From assembly GCF_036898095.1 (NCBI RefSeq), contig NC_090726.1:41026191-41090190 (forward strand): a stretch of 64,000 bases of DNA, given 5' to 3'. The notes beneath the pieces are model-generated. The model made no database searches. It had not been told where the DNA came from and saw nothing but the letters and a program-made list of their open reading frames with translations. The stretch comes from Palaemon carinicauda (Eukaryota; Arthropoda; Malacostraca; Decapoda; Palaemonidae). The position numbers and the translations under genes are program-made. Position 1 is the stretch's first letter. Each line of letters starts with the position of its first letter. Positions 13,366 through 25,440 of the stretch are shown in pieces.

Positions 13366-14658
13366 GAGTAGTGCTAGAAAATATTACTCTCCTTAAGGAG
13401 CTATTGCCAATGGTACACCTCTGATGGCATGCAGTATGTATTCAAATGACACCCTTGGTTGCATCTTGACTCTGGATGGCCTCCCGGCGCTGTCTCATAT
13501 GACCCAAATCCGAAAAAGAAAAAAAAATCTAAGTAGGCAACATGAAATCGTTTAATGTCGGTGTCTGTCGATATATTTCTTTTATCCGAGTTGATTCTAG
13601 TTAAATTATTTCTTAAAGCTTAATAAATATATAAGAATATTTCTAAAGTAATAGATTAAAAATACTTGCTAAAATAACCGTAAAATTTGATTGTCTTGCG
13701 ATCATCATTGTATTGTTAAGTAATATACTTAAGTTTACCATTTATTATGTATAATTTTCTTTGAACATACATAATAGTTTTCTTTTTAATTAGAGCGTAA
13801 ACTAATGTAAACATGACTGCTAGTTGTGTTCATTAAGTAACGTTTGCAACGTAAAACCATTTGTTTCTACACTTTACCTGTTCTTATAAGAATGCCTTTT
13901 CAAATCCATTAGAGTCTCACCAACCAATGGGAGATCTTTTTACAAAGCTGGTAGCTGAAAACGCCAATGAAAAGAGGTGATACAATTGCTGGATGTGGTG
14001 GAAGTCTCTGGTTGGTTGATGGACTTCTTTGCTTGAGCTACTGTAGAGTCATTGAAGTTAGACATAATTTAGAGAAGACGTGTTCTTAAATAGTGCCTAT
14101 TTAAAGAAGAAACATTTAAGGTAATTACTGGTTATTTTATGTTTGGCATTCTTACATTTTCGATACAACTCTAATTCAAAAGTCAAGTTTGATAATCAAT
14201 ATCTTAAAAGCATTTGATTGTGTATTTTCGAAAAGCTTACGTAACGAGCTATATATCTCAAGATACTTTACGCTTACTTTAATGGCTGTTTTTCTGGTCC
14301 TATACAGCAGAGGAAGCCTAAACTTAGAAGGTTTTCTTTGTGTCTTTATTCATTATAAATTAAGAAGACATTGTTCAGTGTGATTTGAATTTTGAATACT
14401 CTTAATACATTATAATCATTTATAGTAATATGGGTATATAGCATTTATTTACCAGTTTTGACCAAAATATAAAAAGGTAAATCCTGTATTGATGAAAATG
14501 TTGGCTAGCTATATTTTGATCTGATGTTATACCGTTATATGTAGTTTACTTGACTTACTTTAAGGACTGCTTCTCTGGCCCTATACAGCAGGGGAACACT
14601 ACTCTCTACCTAACCTTCCTAGTCATTTTATTATATGCATTCCAAGGCATTCAGCATT

Positions 14659-14919
14659 TCACACCGCATCTCGATCGTTTATTGTCAAATCCACATTATC
14701 GAAGCACTTAGAGAACAAGAAAGTTTTCAGTTTCCTCTTGAAAGCCTTAATATATTCAGTCTTACAGATGACTAGTGGGATTTTATTGCATAGTCTTGGG
14801 GCCGCATATTTAAAGGCACAAGAGCCTACAGTAGACATATATCCAAGTTCCAATAATTTGAAACCATTTGTGACTATTCTCGTGTTAATACGATTTGTTA
14901 GCTGCACAATGTATAGCAA
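14659..14919 (-). pseudogene. Non-LTR ORF2 C-terminal remnant (copy 2)
   Basis: An 86-codon minus-strand frame with FKYAAPRLCNKIPLVICKTE then FKRKLKTFLFSKCFDN. It is the same family signature as the fragments at 11575 and 12876, but the sequences are clearly different and represent separate insertions or lineages. It is shared with copy 1 (3985-4260), so it predates the duplication. No RT or endonuclease is attached. Confidence 0.75.
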
Positions 14920-15014
14920 TTCTCTTACATATTTTGGACGCGAGGTTCTGATAATTTTATGGGTTATTGTACATATTCTAAACTCGATTCTTACTTGAAT
15001 AGGCAGTCAGTGTA

Positions 15015-15450
15015 AATCAATTCTATCCTGTTCGTAATACTAGGTATGCAGTTAATTCTAATAGCCAGGCCTTCTCCATCATGAGGCTCAATACTACGCA
15101 GTACTTTAGAAGTTTTATTCCAGCTGTTATCAAGTTGTGGAATGATCTTCCTAATCGGGTGGTTGAATCAGTAGAACTTCAAAAGTTCAAAGTTGGAGCA
15201 AATGCTTTTTTGTTGACCAGGCGGGCATGAGTCTTTTTATAGTTTATTTATGACATATTTGTTTTTGATGTTGTTAATAGTTTATATATGACATGTCTGT
15301 TTTGACGTTGTTACTTATTTTAGAATGATTTATTGTTAATTTGTTCTCTTCATTTATTTATTTCCTTTTTCCTTTCCTCACTGGGCTATTTTCCCTGTTG
15401 GAGCCCCTGGGCTTATAGCATCTTGCTTTTCCAACTAGGGTTGTAGCTTG

Positions 15451-15518
<68 letters not shown>
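15015..15518 (+). mobile_element. 5'-truncated non-LTR element with (TAA)n tail
   Basis: The + strand from about 15060 reads an ORF2 tail (RSFIPAVIKLWNDLPNRVVE, then LQKFKVGANAFLL) ending at a TGA near 15228. A 3' UTR follows with TTTCCTCACTGGGCTATTTT and CCAACTAGGGTTGTAGCTTG, then a (TAA)n tail (about 15456-15518). TCAGTGTA occurs at both edges (15007-15014 and 15519-15526), a possible target-site duplication. Copy 1 has no such insertion near 4450. The edge assignment is uncertain by some bases. The same 3' UTR recurs at 16644, 21340, 35941 (minus) and 49005 (minus). Confidence 0.85.
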
Positions 15519-15519
<1 letters not shown>

Positions 15520-16299
15520 CAGTGTATGGGTGTTCCTTTCTTTAGGTGGGGCACCTTTTATAAGTCTTGCTCCTCTGTTTGTTTTGTAATTACTTAGTTG
15601 TCCTTTTGGTAAATTGTGGTGTGTCCATCATGAAAGGTCTTCCATCAAATATTCGATTACGTCAATGTTTTTATTTCGATGCCCTTTGTAGCATATCATT
15701 TTACTTTAAAGGCTGGTTTCCCGGTCCTATCACGCAGGGGAACCCTACTCACTACAGGACCTACAAGATCAGTTTGTCGTATACATTCTTAGGTATTTTG
15801 CTTATCGCACTGCATAGTTTGTATTTATTGTTAAATCCGTATTATCGAAGTCATTTTATCATATAATGTTTCGAATTATTATTATTTTTTTTTTACGTCT
15901 CAAGTGGTTTATGCAGGTAAAATATAAAAGTAGACAGCCTATGAGCAGGAAGAATAGTAAAGCTTTGTGTAGTACAAGTTCATGAAAAGTGAGCAAAAAA
16001 AAAAATAGATGTTCTAGTTGTCAAATATGGATAAGATAACTAGAATAAATCATGTAAATGGCAGATAGGTTGTGCAATTATTACGTCAACATGAAGTGAT
16101 TCATTGATAGGAACTGTTAACTTATAAATAAATAAAATACTAATATAGATTACCTTGCCATACCGTATGATATTGTCCACTTTTCTCATTGTGGGATTAT
16201 GTCCTGTGGGACTGTATCTTGTGGGATTTTCTCTGTGGGGATTATGTCCTGTAGGATTTTGTCCATATACTGGTGTGGGCATTGTTGGTGGTGGGGAGG

Positions 16300-16455
16300 G
16301 AGTGAGGAGGGCTTGGGAGGAGTCTGTTATGGGGAGAAGATCAAGAGGGAGGCAGAGAATTAGATGGAGAGATAAGGTGAAGGATGATATGGAGAGAAGT
16401 TTGGTGGAATAGGATGCCTTTGATAGAAAGCATTGGAAAGGGTGCATCTGACAAC
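16300..16455 (+). pseudogene. RTE/BovB-like RT C-terminal fragment
   Basis: The + strand reads RRSRGRQRIRWRDKVKDDME, a stop codon, then DAFDRKHWKGCI. This is the characteristic basic C-terminus of RTE-like and related reverse transcriptases (RGRPRxRWxDxVxxDL, then DRxxWR). One TAG interrupts it and no RT core is present. It lies at the right edge of the duplicated segment. A degraded counterpart may sit just before the gap at 5240-5290. Confidence 0.65.
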
Positions 16456-16643
16456 CGACCTTTTAATGTATAGATAACGGTGGAAAAAAGATTAGTTATC
16501 ATTATTCTTTAAAATTTTATTCTAAGATATCCTTTCTTACTAATTTGGTCATTAAAACAGACAGAGTATCGAAATGAAAAGAAATGAGAGACATAAAATA
16601 AAACAAACTTGGATATACAAGTATACTCGAGCACACTATTCTA

Positions 16644-16745
16644 TCAGTTTCCTTATTTCCTTTCCTCATAGGGCTATTTTCCCTGGTGGAGCACTTGGGC
16701 TTATAGCATCATTTCTCAATTAAGGTTATAGCTTAGCTAGTAATG
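16644..16745 (+). mobile_element. Non-LTR 3'-UTR tail fragment
   Basis: It carries CTTTCCTCATAGGGCTATTT, GGGCTTATAGCATCA and GGTTATAGCTTAGCTAGTAA, as in the 3' UTR at 15365-15455, and ends in a degenerate (TAA)-like tail. It is a solo tail without coding sequence. 16746-17400 holds nothing else recognisable. Confidence 0.75.
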
Positions 16746-17402
16746 ATAATACCAGTAAATCAGTAATTCTGCATTTAGTATTTAAAATATGTGTTGTCTT
16801 CTCCATTAGAGAGGCCATGCCCCTTATATTAGCAGCCGTAGTTTATGGCTTTTTTGAATAAATATTTTGCTACATTTTCTAGCTTTCGTTGATTAAAATA
16901 ATAGAAATATAGTCCTTTTCTTGATAAATTCATTGTATTTATTCTGTTTGTATTCCACAACTTCGAAAACCTCTATATTTGTATTGTCCGGCCTTTTGTT
17001 TTACCAACATTATTTACCCAAAACCCTGAAAATAATAATTAATTTCTAGTAAGATAGTAAATTAGATTTAGATATATTTTGTTTAATATAACACGTATAC
17101 CAATAAATTGACTTTTAGAAAGTTTCAAGATTTTTAAAGATTTTTATTAAAATGAAAACAATAGTTTTGTTGTGACATAAACTTCCTAACTATGTTGCTA
17201 GTAAAGATTTTTAACTAGATTATTTTTATCATTTTTAGCTAATATTAGCAACTAGTCTCATGTGGAAAGTAAATACAGATCTATTTTCTTTAATTTTGAC
17301 ACATTCAAACAATAAAAATATCCACAATTTGGTTAGATTTTTCGATTTCCTTCATTGTTTACATTTAAAGTTTTCAGTTAATACTTTTCTTTGATAATTT
17401 AG

Positions 17403-17543
17403 TTGTTTTATCAGTTAGTAGGCTAGTTGTTTTATTAGTCAGTAGGCTAGTTGTTTTATCAGTCAGTAGGCTAGTTGTTTTATTAGTCAGTAGGCTAGTT
17501 GTTTTATTAGTCAGTAGGCTAGTTGTTTTATTAGTCAGTAGGC
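17403..17543. repeat. 24-bp minisatellite, 6 copies
   Basis: The unit TTGTTTTATTAGTCAGTAGG CTAG recurs at exactly 24-bp spacing (17403, 17427, 17451, 17475, 17499, 17523), with a C/T alternation at one position. As 24 is a multiple of 3, a repetitive peptide frame is open on the minus strand. I see no evidence that it is a gene. Confidence 0.93.
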
Positions 17544-20030
17544 AGCGATACTGTAGCAAATCCCTTTTTTGGCTAATTTTTTGTTCTTTCCTTTGTTACC
17601 AGATGTCTATACTCTCCCTAGTTTCATTTTCCCGAATAGATATTATTCCCTATTTTCCCACTTTTAATACATTTTTAGCACATAGAAGAGCAACTTAATA
17701 TATGTGAATATTTTGATGCATGAATGAAGACAAATGAAGGTTTAAAAGCAAAGAAACAATTGAATGTAATGTTTACATATGTGTCAGCTTCTCTATGGCT
17801 GTCAGCCACTGGATGGGACACGCCCCCTTTTTCTGTCATCTACGATTTAAGGCCTTTTCCGAATAGCTATCTGGTTATTATAATTATCATTAAACAATTC
17901 ATTCATAAAACAAAGTTGTTTTATCCAGAAGCCTTTATTTATTTCAATATCTTGTTTCGTGGTTTTAAAATATTCAATTTTAAATGGCACACCTTTTTTG
18001 TATTACCAAATCTTGTTCACAAAAACCCCTTCAAGATTTCTTAATTTTATGTAATATATCAAGTAATATCTTATATTGTTTAATAGAAAAAGGAGTTTTA
18101 TTTACATTTACTTTATATCTACCAATAATAGTATTTGTTAATTGTGAATATAATCTTAAGACAATATATTCTTTATTGAAGAAATGTCTACGTATAGTTT
18201 TACTAAAAGATATTTTAAATAGATATGTATATGTCCATTTTAGGCGCTGTTACTCTAAATATTCTGCGAAAAGTATGTCTAATTATTCATTTATCCGAAT
18301 TACATATAAAAATTATAATTAATTCCGTAGTTTCTTTGAAAATATGAATAAAACTTTATTATTCACCGGAAAACTCAACTTTGAAAAAGCTGCCACAAGT
18401 TCCTAGTACTCTTGACCACTTTTACTTAATTATTACGCTTTAAACCTAATTCAAAGACAAATATCTACGCTTGTTTTAATCTAGAATATATTAATAACAA
18501 AATTAAGTGAAGTATTTATATTTAAAGTCATGCATATCAAGATAATGAATAAAATAACACTGTTAATGTTGTACATCTGGCAGACATCACTCCTTCAGTA
18601 AGGTCACTAGGTGGCTTCAGCAAATTTCAGTTGTCATTGGTTTTTTGTCCGTTGTTTAGTGAGTGTGAACATCTGTAGACTTGTGCCATTTTCCATATTT
18701 CATACGTATTTCCACGTAAGTTCAGTTGTTTCTACAGTTCTGTTAATGGATATCATTGCTTTTGTTCATGCATTACACTCAAAATGTGACATATTTGCTG
18801 TTAATTACTTACAAATCGCCAAATTATTGTCAGACCAGTGTTTTGTCCTGGTCAATGGCGGCCATCATGGTAGACAATTTTCACGTATATTTTCCGATAA
18901 TTATGGCTCATTATTGCTTATTCAAGGTTGAAGTCATTGGTAATAGTATAGTTCATACTTTGCACTGAAATTTGTGGAATATTTGATATATGATGAATTA
19001 TACCTCGAAGGTAAATTTCCATTCCAAATTCTTATCGCCATAACCAAGTGGTTATTTAGTACTGGATAGGAAGTTCCATAAACTTAAGTTGTATTTATGG
19101 TTGTGTAGCCATTTTCCTGTCATGCCTTAAGACTCATTCTACAGTTTACTTCAGGCCAAAAGGTACAGTTAATAAATCTGTTAGTAGGGACAGATATATT
19201 GTGCCCCATAAATTGTAGTGTTAGAAAATATGGTATTATTGTAGTGTATTACAGGGCAATGTAACCTAGTAAAAAAACTCCTTTTTTATAGAAAAAAATT
19301 ACGCTCTTTACCGATATATTTTCTGTGCCCCATAAATTGTAGTGTCAAAAATATATGGAGTTGATTTTGTGATGCTGCTGTATGTGGTTAAAAACTTTTT
19401 TTTTTTTTTTTTTTTTGGGGGGGGGCAGATTCTTGACATCGTAACTTGAGGATTAACATTACTTTGACTGAGCTAAGCAAGTATTTTGTCCAACTCGTGC
19501 TCTTCTCAACGATTTATTACTGTTGTGAAAATAAAAACCTGTTATAGGTTATAGGTTTTATTGCACACAAAACTGGAGTCACCTCCTGAAACAATAGAAA
19601 CGGCCACTATTACAACACGTACTACTTTACATGCACAATAACAAACAAATACATCAAAGTAAGGGCCAGACAACACAGGGACATCCACAAGCAATAATAT
19701 GCACGAAGACACACAAATAGCAACATAATAAGCTGGTAAATGCAAGCAGAGAAACACAACGTACACGAGAGCATAAATGTAAAACTACATTGAACATATA
19801 TTACCACAATTACTACTGCTCAATTGCGGGAAAAATACTTGAATAAATACAGGTATGAATATGTATTTGCCGACTGGTCTGTTAGTGGCAAAGTAAAGCC
19901 GCGTTTCAATACTTTTGTAGCCTATATGGTTTTTTGGCGACTGATTATTCGTAGCCGTTGGACATGACTTGAAAGGAAATTAAACAGATATGAACTACTC
20001 TAAGGTACTTCAACCTAACCTGACTCATTG
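17544..20030. other. AT-rich region, nothing supported
   Basis: Open frames of about 60-110 codons near 17724, 17984, 18611 and 19542 (minus) match no family I know and look like chance frames in AT-rich DNA. A short direct repeat (TGCCCCATAAATTGTAGTGT at 19200 and 19324) and a T-run followed by G-run (19388-19425) are the only structures seen. Confidence 0.4.
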
Positions 20031-20243
20031 CAGAATCCATACTTACCACTCTCCATATTACTGAATCCATACTTACCACTCTCCATATTACTGAATCCAT
20101 ACTTACCACTCTCCATATTACTGAATCCATACTTACCACTCTCCATATTACTGAATCCATACTTACCACTCTCCATATTACTGAATCCATACTTACCACT
20201 CTCCATATTACTGAATCCATACTTACCACTCTCCATATTACTG
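20031..20243. repeat. 30-bp minisatellite, 7 copies
   Basis: A 30-bp unit (CTGAATCCAT ACTTACCACT, then CTCCATATTA) is repeated seven times with no variation in its core (ACTTACCACT at 20041, 20071, 20101, 20131, 20161, 20191, 20221). Because 30 is a multiple of 3, frames stay open on both strands and read as 10-residue peptide repeats. The identity of the units suggests very recent expansion. 20244-21339 holds no recognisable gene. Confidence 0.95.
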
Positions 20244-21339
20244 ATGCCCACCACTTTTTTTTCCATGCGTCCGTTCTTATCTGCGGGTTGGCTGTGCTGT
20301 TATTTTGGTAACATTTCAGTGGACTACAACCAGCCTTTTTTGCATGAAAAATCCCATTTTCTGTTAGTGTTATTGCGTTATTATTATATTCTGGGAAACT
20401 ATCGTGTTCTGAGGACCACCTTCAATCAGGTTCCCCAGGTCGGAATCTGGGTTTTTGTTGGATTCAAACAAAAACTTATGGTTTCAAGATAATAGCAAAA
20501 CTCAACAAAACAGCAAAAATAACAGAAAAAATTTTTCATGCAAAAATTAGTGAAACACCTACAAACTAATGACGGCAGAATTACAGTACCTCTCTCGAAC
20601 ACCGTTTTCTCTCGAGCAGCATTGTCTGAAGTATCTTTTTTCCCTGAGCACTCATTTCTAAAATGGTTTATGCTTCTCCATTGCTCACTGAGCGTAGACC
20701 GTTTTCAATACAATCAATGACCAGAATAGGTGAATTTACATTAAATTAAAAAATTTATTTTACTCCACTATGCTATATCTTCTGACACTAGTAATTTTTT
20801 TTTTAGTGAGGCAGATTTGTACCAACATTTGGCCCGGAAAATTTTTTTAATAGCTGATTGGTCGGAACTGTTCTTGTCCGAATACTTCTGACCAATCGGC
20901 TATCGGATAACTTCTCTGAGCTAAAAGGGCACCCCTGCGAGTCGGTGCAAATATACCTCGTTAAAATAAATTGACTGAAGTCATACTAGGATCTGAAGCA
21001 GAAGGGGATAAAAGGATCTTGTAAAATTACCTCTGGTAACTTGAGCATAAATATTTTGTAGCTCTTAAGTGGTTCAAAAAGGCAAAAAATTATGATGTAT
21101 AAAAAAACAAGCTGCCAAAAGCAAATGCAAGGACAATCCAAAATCAAACCATTGTTCTCTAGTCTTGGGTAGTGCCATAACCTCTGTACCATGGTCTTCC
21201 ACTGTCTTGGGTTAGAGTTCTCTTGCTTGAGGGTACACGCGGGCACATTTCTATCTAGTTTCTCTTCCTCTTGTTTTGGTAAAGTTTTCATAGTTTATAT
21301 ATGAAAGATTTATTTTAATGTTACTATATTTAAAATATT

Positions 21340-21450
21340 TTATTTTTCTTTATTTCCTTTCCTCACTGAGCTGTTTTCCCTGTTGAAGCTTCTGGGCTTA
21401 TAGAATCCTGCTTTTCCAACTAGGGTTGTAGCTTAGCATTTAATAATAAT
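21340..21450 (+). mobile_element. Non-LTR 3'-UTR tail fragment with (TAA)n
   Basis: It carries TTTCCTTTCCTCACTGAGCT, GGGCTTATAGAATCCTGC and CCAACTAGGGTTGTAGCTTA, followed by TAATAATAATAA. It is the same family as 15015-15518 and is 5'-truncated into the 3' UTR. Confidence 0.8.
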
Positions 21451-21608
21451 AACGCGTGCATAGTAACCGACATTCGGTCTTCCAAACGAAAGCAATTGAC
21501 TTAGATTCCTAAATAGCGTTCACATTTCAATCGATTGTTAAGTAAGTTATGTCCCATCTCTCGTTAATCATAATGTACTAAGAAATATGCCAAACTAGCC
21601 AGCACACA

Positions 21609-21856
21609 TCGCTACCTCATTGCAAGAGGGTCGTAACTCCAAATTCCTGATTTTTCAGGAGACGCATTTGAAAGTTGCTAAGTCCTATGAATTTGATTAT
21701 GTTTCACAAATCTACTTAGTGCCATCTCTCGGCCGCTAATTCACCTAGATTTAAGACTTTTACCAAAAGATGCAGAATCAATTCGGCAATCTTGTACACC
21801 ATATAACTCAAAACTAGCAAATTTGGAGTTACGACCCTCTTGCAATGAGGTAGCGA
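21609..21856. repeat. Perfect 37-bp inverted repeat, 174-bp spacer
   Basis: The left arm 21609-21645 (starting TCGCTACCTCATTGCAAGAG) and right arm 21820-21856 are exact reverse complements. The total of 248 bp is the size of a small MITE or foldback. No clear target-site duplication was seen. 21857-22650 has nothing else recognisable. Confidence 0.9.
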
Positions 21857-22949
21857 CATCCATTTCTTATAGCTAATTCCAGGTTTGCTAGAAATTATGT
21901 ATTGCATATTAACCAAGATATATTAGTGACACAAAGTTGCCGTGCGCAGCACATCCATACCATCTTGCCAGATTGGTACGTTCCCGTTAAAATGTATATT
22001 TGCAAGTGAAGCGAGCTACATTTCAGCAAAGCCCTTTTGGCTGACGTAAAGTATTGATAATTATGGTAAATTAATTTCACACCAATCACATGAACCACAT
22101 GTATTTTTGTGTTTTTCCAGCTCGTTGGCTTTTTTTATTTATATATTTCTGACCATTGATGCAAATGCATGGTGGTTTTGACATTTTCCTTTTAAAAAAA
22201 TTCAGTAAAATAGATTTTAGTAATTAATTGATGATTGCTGAATTTTTAACTTAAATTTTGTATAGAGGGTACATGTGCAGTATAGTTTTTCCAATGTGAC
22301 CAAGAAAAATTTTTTACATTATGGAACAAGTCTCGGAGTAAATTTTATGTGAAAACGGTCGATTCATTATTCCAGAATCATAAGGATAAAGTTCAACTAA
22401 GGTTTCATCACCAGTGTAGTTATTTTTCGATTAGGTGAGAAATTGGAGTCTTAGTGAATATTTGGAAAAAAAAAAATCTATTTGAGGGCATATATGTTCG
22501 TAGGTTGTCAGTTAAAATTTATTTCTACAAGAAATTTGGACAATTATAAGCCTATTAATAGCTTAAGATTAGGATTAATCAGGCAAGGATAGGTTCCATT
22601 TCATTGTTTATTTACTTAACCGTCCTATTTATTTCTTTTCTTGTTAGTCTTTGCCGTGGTTTGTTCCTTCACGAATACAAAGTATAGTTCTTCAATAATT
22701 CCACTGTAATGTAAGCGAACCAGGAACAGCTATTTGAACTTTTGATGAAGTAGCCATAGTTGCCGGTCGGTTGAAGAAACACTCACTTTGTCTTCAGCTG
22801 TCAGGCAAGAGAAAAACAGTTGCTCTGTAAGAGTTTGAACGAGCCTCGTGGGAACTCTTTCATTGCTGGAGTAGTTTATCTCTCTGGGGAGACTCAACCT
22901 TTGCCCTCTCCAATTTCACCTAAACCATTGGAACAAGGAGAAGGGCTTA

Positions 22950-23830
22950 GAGAGTATCTCTTTCCCAATCTCCAACTCAGTCTAGACATGTCTGACTTGG
23001 TGGGACAGCAACATCAGACTTCGAGAAGGTCTTTCTCTTGCGATCAAGAACCCAAACCATGTGTTGTATTCAGATGCATTGGATTTGGGTTAGGGAGCTC
23101 CACTGGACAGTCTGGAATGCTCGGGCGTTTGGTCCACGGATCAGAAGGAACTCCATTTAAGGCAAGTAACATCTCTCTTTTGACGAGATTTGTGCAAGGA
23201 GAAATGAATGTCTTGGCGGACTGCCTCAGCAGAAGAGGACAAGTCATCTCCATGGAGTGGACGTTGCACAAGACTGTGTGCGAGAAGCTATGGATGACAT
23301 GGGGTCAACCCACCATAGATCTTTTTGCGACTTCACTGACAAAGAGGCTCTCGACTTACTGCGTTCCAGTTCCAGATCCAGAGGCAGCCCACATAGACGC
23401 TTTCTTGCTGCACTGGTCTCACCTGGACGTTTATGCCTTTCCACCTTTCAAGATCTTAAACAAGGTGCTGCAGAAGTTCACCTCTCACGAAGGGACCAGG
23501 TTGACGTTAGTTGCTCCCCTCTGGCCCGCGAGAGAGTGGTTCACAGAGGTACTTCTATGGCTGGTAGACGTTCCTAGAAGTCTGCCGTTGCGGATGGATC
23601 TCTTGCGACAGCCTCACGTAAAGAGATTTCATCAAAGCCTCCCCACGCTTCGCCTAACTGCCTTCAGACTATCGAAAGACTCTCTTGAGCTTGAGGGTTT
23701 TCGAAGGAGACAGCTAGAGCGATCGCGAGGGCTAGAAGATCCTCTACCATCAGGATCTATCAGTCGAAATGGGAGGTATTTAGAGACTGGTGCAAGTCCT
23801 CCTCTATTTCCTCTTCCAGTGCCTCTGTAG
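22950..23830 (+). pseudogene. DIRS-type RNase H and post-RH domain, frameshifted
   Basis: One frame reads the start of RNase H (NHVLYSDALDLG, a stop, then GVWSTDQKELHL). A frame change leads into GEMNVLADCLSRRGQVISME, which is the end of RNase H. The DIRS-specific region follows: TIDLFATSLTKRLSTYCVPV, LDVYAFPPFKIL, LVAPLWPAREWF. The order and motifs match B residues 366-600, but B and A are well diverged. RNase H has lost sequence between the two blocks. The product would not be functional. Confidence 0.8.
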
Positions 23831-24731
23831 CGCAGATTGCGGATTTTCTGCTTTATCTGAGAAACGGTCGCTCCCTCTCTGCATTCACCATTAAAGGCTA
23901 CAGAAGCATGTTAGCTTCTGTTTTCAGGCATAGGGGTTTGGATCTTTCTGATAACAAAGATCTCCAAGACCTGCTTAAGTCTTTCGAGACTTCCAAGGAG
24001 CGTCATATTTCGACTCCTGCTTGGAACTTGGACGTGGTCCTACAGTTCCTTATGTCAGACAGGTTTGAACCATTAAATTCAGCCTCCCTGAAGGATCTTA
24101 CCCTCAAGACACTTTTTTTTGGTGAGCTTGGCTTCGGGTAAAAGGGTTAGTGAGATACATGCTTTTAGCAAGAACATCGGCTTCTCCACTAATAAAGCAG
24201 TATGTGCTCTTCAACTTGGTTTTTTGGCCAAGAATGAACTTCCGTCTCGTCCTTGGCCTAAATCATTTGAAATCCCCAGTCTTTTTGAGATTGTGGGGAA
24301 TGAAGTTGAAAGAATGCTGTGCCCCGTTAGAGCTCTTAAATTTTATTTATCCAGAACTAAACCGCTACGAGGTTGTTCAGAGGCTTTATGGTGCTCCGTT
24401 AAAAAGCCCTCTTTGCCCATGTCTAAGAATGCGTGGTCTTATTTTATTAGACTTTTGATTCGGGAGGCACACACTCATTTAAGTGAGAAGGATTGTAATT
24501 TACTTAAAAGTCAAGGCTCATGAAGTTAGAGCGATACCAACTTCAGTAGCGTTTAAGCAAAATAGATCCATTAAAAGTATTATGGACGCGACCTTTTGGA
24601 GAAGCAAGTCGGTATTCGCTTCATATTACTTGAAAGATGTCCAGACTCTTTATGAGGACTGCTACACACTGGGACCATTCGTAGCAGCGAGTGCAGTAGT
24701 GGGTGAAGGCTCTACCACTACATTCCCTTAA
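23730..24731 (+). pseudogene. Tyrosine recombinase remnant (element A)
   Basis: Conserved blocks of a DIRS recombinase appear in order. The first is an N-terminal SAM-like region (SLSAFTIKGYRSMLASVFRH near 23875). Next is SLASGKRVSEIHAF (24122), with the first catalytic Arg. Then HEVRAIPTSVAF (24519), the H-x-x-R motif, and FASYYLKDVQTLYEDCYTLG (about 24617) with the likely nucleophilic Tyr. A one-base shift in the T-run at 24113-24120 and a stop near 24523 break the frame. The catalytic residues remain, the frame does not. Confidence 0.8.
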
Positions 24732-25104
24732 TCCCAATATCCTTTTAATCTACTCTTATTTTGGGTTGTACGGGAGACTAAGAAGTCTTTCGCAATCTTT
24801 TTGATTTGGCGGGTGGTCAAAATATTGTTTCTTGAGAGCGCCCAGATTAAGGGTATTGATGAGGTCCTGTTATAGGGGTGTTCACTCTGGATATAGCAGC
24901 TCCTGGGAGTCTTTCAGCATCCTAAGAGGATCGCTGGGCTTCGTGAGGATAGCGGACTAATGAGGCAGAGTAATTATCAGAGTCGGCTTCCTTACCAGGT
25001 ACCTATACTTAAGTTTGTTTTTTGAATAGTTGTCAAAAACTCTTGAGCATATACGCCTTTATTGTTTTAATACTGGTCTCTACCCACCACCATGGGTGTG
25101 AATC

Positions 25105-25438
25105 AGCTATTTATATATTCACCGGCTAAGTTTAATATTTAAAAATGATATTTTCATTATAAAATAAATTTTTGAATATACTTACCCGGTGAATATATAA
25201 TATTAAAGGCCCTCCCTTCCTCCCCGATAGAGACCCTACGGACTGAGAAGAACTGGTTTGGTTGAGAAATATATGCGGTATCTGGCCGATAGTCTGCGCT
25301 GGTGGGCACACCCGGCAGCCTTCATGGCGATTGCTTGCGAGTTTTTGGAATCTGTCGACCGTCGGAGACGTCAGCTATTTATATATTCACTGGGTAAGTA
25401 TATTCAAAAATTTATTTTATAATGAAAATATCATTTTA
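25105..25438. repeat. 3' terminal inverted structure of element A
   Basis: AAATGATATTTTCATTATAA and the following ~40 bp (25142-25200) are the reverse complement of 25380-25438, with one mismatch (CCCGG against CTGGG region). TTTATATATTCACCGG precedes it. This is the layout of the internal complementary region plus outer end seen in B, C and D, but with unrelated sequence. Element A therefore has its own termini. Confidence 0.75.
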
Positions 25439-25440
25439 TG

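Larger units (their letters stand above)
12468..16370 (+). repeat. Segmental duplication, copy 2
   Basis: This is the second copy of the segment at 1846-5290, in the same orientation. It is longer because of insertions: a replacement block at about 12745-13122 holding a CR1-like tail, a 60-bp non-LTR tail at 13306-13365, and a 504-bp non-LTR 3' end at 15015-15518. Near its right end a series of TGTCCTGTGGGATT-like short repeats (16195-16265) matches 5145-5215 of copy 1. Copy 2 extends further right than copy 1, which stops at a gap. Confidence 0.85.
22650..25438 (+). mobile_element. DIRS-like element A, internally deleted and decayed
   Basis: It contains an RNase H/C-terminal pol remnant and a tyrosine recombinase remnant, then a DIRS-type 3' terminal inverted structure (25105-25438). 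No gag or RT core is present. GTTTGTTCCTTCACGAATACAAAG at about 22660 resembles the outer end of elements B and C (TTTGTTCCGTAAC...), so the left end may lie there, but this is weak. Sequence and end motifs differ from B and C, so A is a distinct family. Confidence 0.65.

Noticed and set aside
18611..18931. 106-codon frame as a possible host gene
   Set aside because: No recognisable domain, no splice or polyadenylation context, and an overlapping frame of similar quality. Treated as chance.
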